64,000 nucleotides of DNA from Paenibacillus arenosi (GTDB lineage: Bacteria; Bacillota; Bacilli; Paenibacillales; Paenibacillaceae), in the NCBI RefSeq assembly GCF_014841135.1, contig NZ_JACYTN010000013.1, positions 56,936 to 120,935 of the forward strand, in the 5' to 3' direction. Each line of letters starts with the position of its first letter. Position 1 is the first letter of the stretch. The notes beneath the pieces are model-generated. The model was not told the DNA's origin and searched no databases. It saw only the letters and a program-made list of their open reading frames with translations. Positions 37,501-43,780 of this stretch are shown here, piece after piece. The translations under genes were made by a program, and so were the position numbers.

Positions 37501-37909
37501 CTGTAATCGACAGCTCAGGGGACAGCCATTCTGTAATGTATGGTTCCAAAATACTGCGATTTTGCAGTAACCCACCAACTTCTGCATTCGATAGCAGCAC
37601 GAATTCGTTCAATGGATCAAGGCCAATGCCTTTGTATTTCTTAGCACGATCTTGTTCATTCGTTTCGAAGGCCAAGAACTCGACGTTCGATGGCTTCTCC
37701 ATTTTGCGCTTCGATACCGGATCTTCCGGCAGTTTAAAGCGGCGGTTAATTTGATATTTCAAACGGAGCAGGGCATCGATCCCTGTCCCGCCTAGTCCGA
37801 TAATAAGAATGGGATTATCAATCGTATCAACGCGAATCTTGTCACTGACAATACCTCCACCAAGGGATACATCTAACTGCTGTATATGTTCGCGAACTAC
37901 TGGTTTCAT
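34520..37909 (-). CDS. Tubulin/FtsZ-like GTPase, large (Tubulin_2-like)
   Basis: A 1129-residue protein, far longer than FtsZ or TubZ. The N-terminal GTPase domain has IIGLGGTGIDALLRLK (glycine loop, 38-43) and the tubulin signature GGTGSG at 189-194 (LLSGLSGGTGSGCFLDI). The remaining ~700 residues are helical, charged and unlike known tubulins; several coiled-coil stretches occur (about 850-1000). It is a member of the prokaryotic 'tubulin-like' families found in multi-gene clusters with vWA proteins. It may form GTP-dependent filaments or scaffolds at the membrane; that is inference. AAGGAGG precedes the ATG. It follows the secreted vWA gene by 148 nt and precedes the coiled-coil gene by 4 nt. 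Confidence 0.9.
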   Translation of the reverse strand: MKPVVREHIQQLDVSLGGGIVSDKIRVDTIDNPILIIGLGGTGIDALLRLKYQINRRFKLPEDPVSKRKMEKPSNVEFLAFETNEQDRAKKYKGIGLDPLNEFVLLSNAEVGGLLQNRSILEPYITEWLSPELSITDGMNGAAGVRQAGRLLLFTKINQVVQAIDKKIKTLSVGTNKKLMVFLLSGLSGGTGSGCFLDISYIVRGIIERDHGSAGIDRVNTLGYLFTPDVNLANKSLSEHTREYIKKNGYAALKELDYWMNVDSRGERFQQKYGNILSVNSPLPPFNLCHLISATNTEGKLLENAYDYCMNVTAENITNFMASEEKQSGEEFAIHDYISNIRTNIAQMNKAYPANYEYNIIGASSAVLPIEEMTTYLGYRLFQKMDKMFEKAPSQEDIEKFARKIGIDLDSMVKTFESRVPEPLPGYENSERLSYSNVVKMQVVNMDTELEQNFLARAREEYIKAKKQLPGQIVEQLSEQLRRFFLHPEQGPFYVSRLIYTEKGFCLLKMILSYIETLRESLHRIPRDIESAQDQAHDRLGDAKSAFISKDKKKNVFIEAKINEYWLHADLERTEQMIEFYEDLYELLNKENNRIYSVFTEILNALNSIFEKNGDILINGDEQSDYKGNRSYYWNIVSVPDVSKVISKVMEQKEVDDLIRDFTMELLNRSDQWIKENEIDIVSSISDFLSDKFGDLITQSMEEFLIMKFGQEESIEKFVERNIASKLDDEAVPVFHLSNSSGSMYFPSWGFVSVPVKAPSILKGIKNYQNNAVGKSHFTVKESEVKNRIFWLNTRNGVPLFVYTPLKVYEESYERTILDKEGIGRHLVQTDKINWTYLPSPIPEQSWGDTYANARVRSYNERVRGEFVKAQGYKVVVEKDIDHNTSNRYAVVLTPSFDLEQLLSGYDLQLKAAKPNLGEVKRAQLELKRLLAEGLPQQATKDIFGSINEELAKENLIRTPDLTRSVREEIAKYEAIASKVAEFDKLLSLHQDEEKLQDQFIEVMYTGTITKKGALFVYDRDEEEEAWEPFANLMKIRDYVEFEIFDQFRKLDDKSRSTMLRKASRRDAELTGSEDVTPLLEKLEDLYSAFLDARDRLEYEKIELANGEEAYQFYKQLTSKLNTIRRKLK

Positions 37910-38057
37910 GTTACATTGACCTCCTTAGTGTCAAACACGGTTTCTCTATATACGAAGCAACGCATGTATGGTTTATGCACTTGATATGCTGAAACTTTCT
38001 ACTATTTGCTGCTCACTATCTACTGCCCAAGGACTGCCTAAGGACATATTTAATCGA

Positions 38058-39842
38058 CTATACGAGATATTCGATCATAATCGTTTTATCTACACTAGCA
38101 AGTGGAACGGTAATACGGTCGCCATTTTTCAACTCAACACCGTTGCTAGCTTGAACGGCACGGCCTGACTTCTCAATTGTGCTGTCCCCGTTGCTGCGGA
38201 TCATGATGCGGTCTTGGTTGCTCGGTGTAAATACGATCTTTTCTGTTTCCTTCAATTCTGGCGCCAGCTGCAACACTTGATGCAAGGTGAACTTGCCGCG
38301 GAAGCTATTTAGCTTCTTATACTGCGGATAGCTCTTCTCGCCTGTATTCTCATCCTTAATTTCGATGACAAGCTGTCCAACGAAGCCGCGATTCGCTTTT
38401 TTCATCGCCTTCATAATAAAGAATGCGGCAGCAGCCAATGCAGCAGCTCCAAGCACTCCACCTACCACGAGCAGGGTAGGGAAGGGTTTATCCTCCGACG
38501 AGTCACCTGACTCTGTTGGCGGAGGCGTTGTTACTTTGCCTGACTTCGCATCGATCTGCATAGGCTTTGTTTCACGGTAGAAGCTCTTGTCTTCGGCTTT
38601 GACGATTAATTCATAAAGATGCTTGTCTTTAATGGAGACTTCTCCTGTAAAACGATCACCTTTATTGTTTAATGGCACCTCGACGGTCTTGCCTGTATCT
38701 ACATCTTTCAGCAGGGCCACGGCGTTCATGTTGTTATACAGCTCTTTGTTGTCGAGCGGCTGTCCATTGCTGATGAGATACGATTCAATATCGATAGTGT
38801 CACCTGGCTTGTAGCTCTTGGACGGAATCGGCTTCATCGTCAGAGCCAGGTCATAGTTAAAGATCAAGTTAATATCGATCTTGTCCTTCGCAACACCTTT
38901 TACTTGCAACGTCCAGTCGCCTTGTTCAGGCTGCATCAGCTTCAGCAAAGAGTAACTCTTAGACTTGGACTGAAGCACGTCAGAGGAAGGAATAGGCACG
39001 CTGTTGCCAGCTGGATCGATCAATCGAACTTCAACGGGCTTCTCCGACATAATCGAAATGTTTGCTTCCAATACGTTTGCGTTCGGTACGTTAATTTTTA
39101 CATCTTGATACTTGCCGTTTGATGTAATCGAGTCAATTGGCACGACTTTCAATTTCAGGTGACTTGCAAAAATTTCACTCAATATTTGTGGCAAATCGTC
39201 CGCAGAATCGGTGACGAAGGATTTACCTCCGGTCTTGCTCGCGATTTGATCCAATACGGATTTGTTCAGCTGACCGTCTGCATTAAGACCAATCGTATAA
39301 ATGGGAATGCCCATCTTCTTCGCATCAGCTACTGCCTGGTTCAATTCCTGATCGGATTGAGCCTGTGTACGGCTGCCGTTTTTGTTCAAATAGTTATTGC
39401 CGTCTGCTAGCAGTACGATCATCGGCTCATGCGCGGGATCAGCGCCGTTCTCTAACACTTTGACAGCTTCCTTAACCCCAACTGCGATGTCTGTGTATGC
39501 ACCATGATTGATTTGATCGATGAACTGCTTTAAATCTTGCTTATCTGATTCTGACTTAATATCGAGCAGTGCTTTTTCTCGCTCGATTCGATCGGTGTAG
39601 GCGACGATGCCTACCTTATCGCCTGTTGGCGACAGCATATCGATGAACATCTTCATTGCTTCATTGGCAAGCTTATTGCGATCACTCTCTTTCATCGAGT
39701 TACTCACATCAAGCGCGAGTACCGCATCAATCTGTGAAGATGGCGTTGCCGCGTATGCTGTAGGCAGCGTACCGACGAGTGGTACAAATATGATCGAAAG
39801 TGCTAGTAGTATGCGAATAGAGATAGATATATTTCGTTGCAT
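38058..39842 (-). CDS. Secreted, membrane-anchored vWA protein with Ig-like and C-terminal cytoplasmic domains
   Basis: A 594-residue type-I membrane protein. Signal peptide residues 1-31 (ending AYAA), vWA domain about 37-220 with MIDAS D45-V-S47-N-S49, an Ig-like beta domain with the PxSKSYKPGDTIDIESYL type of strands (about 240-440), a Pro/Ser-rich linker, one TM helix (VVGGVLGAAALAAAAFFIM, about 452-474) and a ~115-residue cytoplasmic beta-rich domain resembling FHA (LKNGDRITVPLASVDKTIMI). First gene of the operon; AAAGGAG precedes the ATG. The architecture fits an outside-in receptor that passes a signal to cytoplasmic partners such as the tubulin-like protein. The FHA-like assignment is uncertain. 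Confidence 0.88.
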   Translation of the reverse strand: MQRNISISIRILLALSIIFVPLVGTLPTAYAATPSSQIDAVLALDVSNSMKESDRNKLANEAMKMFIDMLSPTGDKVGIVAYTDRIEREKALLDIKSESDKQDLKQFIDQINHGAYTDIAVGVKEAVKVLENGADPAHEPMIVLLADGNNYLNKNGSRTQAQSDQELNQAVADAKKMGIPIYTIGLNADGQLNKSVLDQIASKTGGKSFVTDSADDLPQILSEIFASHLKLKVVPIDSITSNGKYQDVKINVPNANVLEANISIMSEKPVEVRLIDPAGNSVPIPSSDVLQSKSKSYSLLKLMQPEQGDWTLQVKGVAKDKIDINLIFNYDLALTMKPIPSKSYKPGDTIDIESYLISNGQPLDNKELYNNMNAVALLKDVDTGKTVEVPLNNKGDRFTGEVSIKDKHLYELIVKAEDKSFYRETKPMQIDAKSGKVTTPPPTESGDSSEDKPFPTLLVVGGVLGAAALAAAAFFIMKAMKKANRGFVGQLVIEIKDENTGEKSYPQYKKLNSFRGKFTLHQVLQLAPELKETEKIVFTPSNQDRIMIRSNGDSTIEKSGRAVQASNGVELKNGDRITVPLASVDKTIMIEYLV

Positions 39843-40123
39843 AAAATGTCTCCTTTTGATGTATTGAGGCTGTTCAACGGCTATAACGGTTAAATTAGGT
39901 TAAACGTCCTACAAGTCTATCAATTCTATTGTATGTTAAAATTCTTAAGATTGTATGAAGTTTATCTCATAAATGTCCAGCAATTTTCAAACATTGACAG
40001 TGGACAGTTGATTTCTGACTGAATTCGGCATTACACTTGCAATGTGCCGCTAGTAAGTGTTGGTATTCGATCTGGGTCGAATAATAAAATAATGACATAC
40101 AACCAGAGGAAAGGAATATTCCT

Positions 40124-40273
40124 ATGATCGCATATGGATGTCTTGCTATTCTTATCGTATATGCTGCTGTAATCAGCATGAAAGCCTACATGCAGCGAAA
40201 GCGAGTGCCAACCTCAGAAGAGGTTGATGAAGTGCTGCTAACGATACTAAACCGTGGACGTGATACAAAATGA
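40124..40273 (+). CDS. Small membrane protein, 49 aa
   Basis: An unlisted short gene. ATG 40124 follows the ribosome site GAGGAAAGG; the product begins MIAYGCLAILIVYAAV, i.e. one TM helix, and ends with a charged tail of about 25 residues (EEVDEVLLTILNRGRD). Its TGA overlaps the ATG of the following gene (ATGA, 40270-40273), a strong sign of a real, coupled ORF. It is divergent from the vWA/tubulin operon and may be an accessory subunit. A weak promoter with a 16-bp spacer (TTGGTA at 40060, TAATAA at 40082) contains the inverted repeat TTCGA-TCTGGG-TCGAA. Function unknown. Confidence 0.75.
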   Translation: MIAYGCLAILIVYAAVISMKAYMQRKRVPTSEEVDEVLLTILNRGRDTK

Positions 40274-41196
40274 ACCATAAACAACCCGTTCGGCTTAAGT
40301 CCTATAGTATAACGAGATACGGCTATCAAAAGTTAAGAGTTTGCAAACATTGTAAAAATTTCACGATGTTATCGGAAGAAGGGTGCCGTTACTGCGACAA
40401 AAATAAACTGATTTCGCTAGATGAACATGCCTCTTCACTTGTCCGCCATTCGCATATAAAAGTGCTGTTGATCGCTCTCCTGATCGCGGTCGCTGCCGTA
40501 CTATTCGGCGACTCGACAGAACAACGACTCATTTGCGGTACGATAGGGCTCCCAGTCATCATTGTTCTATGGAGAGTCCAAGTTATGCTGCGACCGCAAG
40601 CGGTGTCTAGGCAGCTGCTTGAACTGATCAAGCAGGAACAGCAAGTAATCGTGAATGGTGTATTCCGTGATTGGGAAGTAGCCATTGAGAACTGGAACAA
40701 GGACAAGCCGTTAACATACGCAATGCTTCGTGAGATTGCAACATTGATGCACAATGACACCATTCGGATGCAGCAGCTGCATATGCTCGATTCGTTTATT
40801 TTGCGAAAAGACATGGATCTTGAATTGGATCCTCTCTTGTTAAGGCATTTTGAACCACTGCTAGCTAATTACATCGGTGAAGTTGCCAAGCTCAAACGAG
40901 AATTGATTCGTGATCGAACGCTTCGCTATGTGCTGCGTCATGAACATTCCATCCTTCGTCTTGAGTCAGGGCTTGCGATTATGACGTCGGTCGTCGGTGC
41001 ATCCCTTCGAACGAAGCATTATGTCGCATCGTATTCACCGCTTGTGCGGCGCTATGCTTTCAGTCTACCGAAAGATCGTTTCCTTCGGCTGTATCGAATG
41101 CTGGCCGAGTACCCGGACCACGATTGGGGTGGGTTGCAGGAGGAAGTTTATCGCATCTATCAAGAAAAATACCGCTGGGATGCGGATTTTCACTAA
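40270..41196 (+). CDS. Zinc-ribbon membrane protein, unknown function
   Basis: A 308-residue protein. An N-terminal zinc ribbon (C25-K-H-C28 and C39-R-Y-C42) is followed by two TM helices (about 62-80 and 88-105) and a ~195-residue cytoplasmic helical domain rich in Leu, Arg and Glu (LLELIKQEQQVIVNG..., ending EVYRIYQEKYRWDADF). It overlaps the 49-aa gene by 4 nt and is divergently transcribed from the seven-gene block, with which it may share regulation and function: a zinc ribbon also begins the operon's GTPase. No family recognised. Confidence 0.8.
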   Translation: MNHKQPVRLKSYSITRYGYQKLRVCKHCKNFTMLSEEGCRYCDKNKLISLDEHASSLVRHSHIKVLLIALLIAVAAVLFGDSTEQRLICGTIGLPVIIVLWRVQVMLRPQAVSRQLLELIKQEQQVIVNGVFRDWEVAIENWNKDKPLTYAMLREIATLMHNDTIRMQQLHMLDSFILRKDMDLELDPLLLRHFEPLLANYIGEVAKLKRELIRDRTLRYVLRHEHSILRLESGLAIMTSVVGASLRTKHYVASYSPLVRRYAFSLPKDRFLRLYRMLAEYPDHDWGGLQEEVYRIYQEKYRWDADFH

Positions 41197-41367
41197 TGCT
41201 AACTAGTTGTGATAGGTTGCAATAACGTAAAGGAACGACCTGCAACAAACCTGCTGGGTTATATGACGCAAGTCGTTTGTTCAACACCTTCAAATAGACG
41301 TTGGAATATCTCGACTGTTATCGAATGGATGCATGTAAAAGGGTATATGACGATAAATGAGTTCACG

Positions 41368-41419
41368 AAAAAGACCTTCCTTAACACCTTTATTTTGATA
41401 AGGGTAGGGGAGGTCTTTT
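41368..41419. terminator. Bidirectional terminator
   Basis: AAAAGACCTTCC pairs with GGGGAGGTCTTTT, with a second small stem inside the loop. It separates the zinc-ribbon gene (plus) and the MORN gene (minus). Confidence 0.78.
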
Positions 41420-41466
41420 CATATCGTTATGTAGAGTTTCTAGATTTTACGTTCTACGTTTCACAT

Positions 41467-42105
41467 TCAATACTGCCGCAAAATTTTAATTCTCTTGCCA
41501 TTCTCGTATTTGCTGAACGTATGAACCTTGCCGTCTTGATAGTGATACACTTCTCCATGGAGCTTGCTATTTCGGTAGGTTCCATTAATAGCGATATTTC
41601 CTTGCGTGTCGTAGGTTATCCCTTTACCATGCAACTGATTGTAACGGAAGTGGCCTGAATATCTCGTAGTACCATCAGGACGATACCATACCCCAGTGCC
41701 ATGAAGTTGATTATCCCGGAAGGTGCCGGCGAGGATGAGATTTCCCTGATTGTCATAAGCCTCTCCCTGGCCATTAGCAACAAAGCCGACAATGTTTCCT
41801 TGGTAACGATATATTTGGTCGTTAAATGTAATGGTGAGGTCGGTAGGGTTATCTTTATTGTTGCCTTTCTCTGGATGGTACCAAGCCTTTGTAATCGTTG
41901 CATCGAGTGCAGCGCGCTGCGCATCTGCAATGTGATAGAGCTTAAATGCAAACAGTATTGTAAATAAGCCTGCCATGAAAATAGAGGTTAAGCCGGGGAA
42001 GTATGAGCGTCCTTTCTTGTAAGCGACGGTAGCTGTTGTGATGCCTAGTAAAATAAAAAACATGATCATGCTTAATAAAAACCAATCCATAAGATCGAAT
42101 CGCAT
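41467..42105 (-). CDS. MORN-repeat membrane protein
   Basis: A 212-residue protein with two N-terminal TM helices (about 9-28 and 37-57) and at least four MORN-type repeats in the second half, for example GQGEAYDNQGNLILAGTF, LHGTGVWYRPDGTTRYSGHF and LHGKGITYDTQGNIAINGTY. MORN repeats form extended beta-hairpins that bind lipid or protein; in bacteria their role is mostly unknown. The C-terminus faces either side of the membrane by topology. Single gene between terminators. Confidence 0.85.
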   Translation of the reverse strand: MRFDLMDWFLLSMIMFFILLGITTATVAYKKGRSYFPGLTSIFMAGLFTILFAFKLYHIADAQRAALDATITKAWYHPEKGNNKDNPTDLTITFNDQIYRYQGNIVGFVANGQGEAYDNQGNLILAGTFRDNQLHGTGVWYRPDGTTRYSGHFRYNQLHGKGITYDTQGNIAINGTYRNSKLHGEVYHYQDGKVHTFSKYENGKRIKILRQY

Positions 42106-42453
42106 TATGCGCCCCCTGTTGTAGGTATAAGTATATGTATGTCATAAGGGATTGATAGCGTAGATAGGTGACAGAATTGGGATATAGATATATGAAAGTT
42201 GTTTATATGTATTATCCTTATTGTACCAACTTTAGAAGAGTGGTGGAAGAACAAAATAACACCATCGCCACTAGGCTGGGTTATTACTTATATCGTATAT
42301 TTTCCTAGTATCTATAATAGCAGCGGTATAAAAAACAGGGGCTTGCGTCGGAGGTAGAATATCTACACTCGCGAAACAGCCCCTGTTGTGCTGAACCTCG
42401 CAGATGATACGAAATGACAGCATCTCTATATTCAGTAATCCTGTTCGGTCGGC
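42106..42453. other. Intergenic region with odhB terminator
   Basis: About 350 bp without a supported gene. At 42329-42387 AACAGGGGCT / AGCCCCTGTT form a stem followed on the minus strand by T6, a good rho-independent terminator for odhAB. The rest is AT-rich and should contain the MORN-gene promoter. Confidence 0.8.
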
Positions 42454-43743
42454 TTAGCCTTCCAACAACAAGGACTCTGGATCTTCTAGCAATTCTTTCA
42501 CTTTTACAAGGAAGCTAACTGCTTCTGCGCCGTCTACGATACGGTGGTCATAGGACAGGGCGATGTACATCATTGGGCGGTTCTCCATGCGCTCTTGATC
42601 GATAGCGATTGGACGCCATTGAATCTTATGCATGCCGAGAATACCGACTTGTGGAGCATTCAAGATTGGCGTGGACAGCAAGGAACCGAATACGCCGCCG
42701 TTCGTAATCGTGAATGTACCACCTTGCAAGTCAGACAGCGCAAGAGAGTTCGTGCGTGCTTTGCCTGCAAGATCGATGATCGTTTTCTCGATGCCAGCGA
42801 AGCCAAGACGATCTGCATCGCGTACAACGGGTACGACAAGACCTTCCTTCGCGGATACCGCGATACCGATGTCGTAATATTTCTTCACGAGCAGCTCGTC
42901 GCCGTCGATTTCAGCATTCAACAATGGGAATGCTTTCAATGCGCCGATAACGGCTTTGGTGAAGAAGGACATGAAGCCAAGATTGACTTCGTTCTTCTCT
43001 TTGAAAGAATCTTTGCGGCGCTTACGAACGTCCATAATCGCAGTCATATCAACTTCGTTGAACGTTGTCAGCATCGCAGCTGTTTGTTGTGCTTCAACAA
43101 GACGCTTCGCGATCGTTTGACGACGGCGGGACATCTTTGTGCGCTCAACAGGCTTGCCGTTCTCTGCATCAGCTGCACCCAGTTGCGGAGCAGGTGCCGC
43201 TGTAGGACGTGCTGCAGGAGCAGGCGCAGCAGCAGGTGCTGGGCTTCCGTTGCGGCCCTGTGCTTGCACATCATCGGTTGTAATGCGACCGATTGGATCG
43301 CGTGATTGCACTTGAGCTAAGTCGATGCCATGCTCGCGAGCAAGCTTGCGAGCAGATGGCGTTGCATGTACGCCGTCCGCGCTAGGCGCTGGAACAGCCA
43401 CTGCTGGAGCAGGAGCAGTTGCTACTGCGGATGCCGCAGCAACTGGAGCTGGAGTTACAGCTTCAGGTTGGCTTGCAGCTTGTGCTGGAGCAGGTGCAGC
43501 AGCACCACCACCAGCGTTGATGATTGCGATGACGGAACCAACAAGTACGTTGTCACCTTCTTGAGCAAGAAGCTCACCAACAACCCCATCTTCGTCCGAA
43601 CTAATTTCCAAGTTAACTTTATCCGTTTCCAATTCAGCTACGATATCACCTTGTTTGATTGCTTGACCTTGTTGAACGTGCCATTTGTGCAGCGTTCCTT
43701 CTGTGATTGATTCTCCCAAATCAGGCACTCTTACTTCTGTCAC
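42454..43743 (-). CDS. odhB: 2-oxoglutarate dehydrogenase E2, dihydrolipoyl succinyltransferase
   Basis: A 429-residue E2 subunit of the TCA-cycle complex. Lipoyl domain with the lipoylated Lys in [11 protein letters not shown], an Ala/Pro-rich linker, peripheral-subunit-binding domain ([19 protein letters not shown]...GRITTDDV), a second linker, and the catalytic domain ending in [12 protein letters not shown], with the active-site His and Asp. I chose GTG at 43743 ([12 protein letters not shown]) because AAAGGAGG lies 8 nt upstream; the in-frame start 7 codons earlier lies within that ribosome site region. Downstream of odhA by 37 nt and upstream of a terminator, so odhA-odhB are co-transcribed; no E3 gene lies here. 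Confidence 0.96.
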   Translation of the reverse strand: MTEVRVPDLGESITEGTLHKWHVQQGQAIKQGDIVAELETDKVNLEISSDEDGVVGELLAQEGDNVLVGSVIAIINAGGGAAAPAPAQAASQPEAVTPAPVAAASAVATAPAPAVAVPAPSADGVHATPSARKLAREHGIDLAQVQSRDPIGRITTDDVQAQGRNGSPAPAAAPAPAARPTAAPAPQLGAADAENGKPVERTKMSRRRQTIAKRLVEAQQTAAMLTTFNEVDMTAIMDVRKRRKDSFKEKNEVNLGFMSFFTKAVIGALKAFPLLNAEIDGDELLVKKYYDIGIAVSAKEGLVVPVVRDADRLGFAGIEKTIIDLAGKARTNSLALSDLQGGTFTITNGGVFGSLLSTPILNAPQVGILGMHKIQWRPIAIDQERMENRPMMYIALSYDHRIVDGAEAVSFLVKVKELLEDPESLLLEG

Positions 43744-43780
43744 GGTAGCTTCCTCCTTTAGCACGGTACATTCGGATTAT

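Noticed and set aside
43068..43710. Long plus-strand frames opposite odhB
   Set aside because: They lie antisense to the Ala/Pro-rich linker region, where GC-rich codons leave the opposite strand open; no independent signals.
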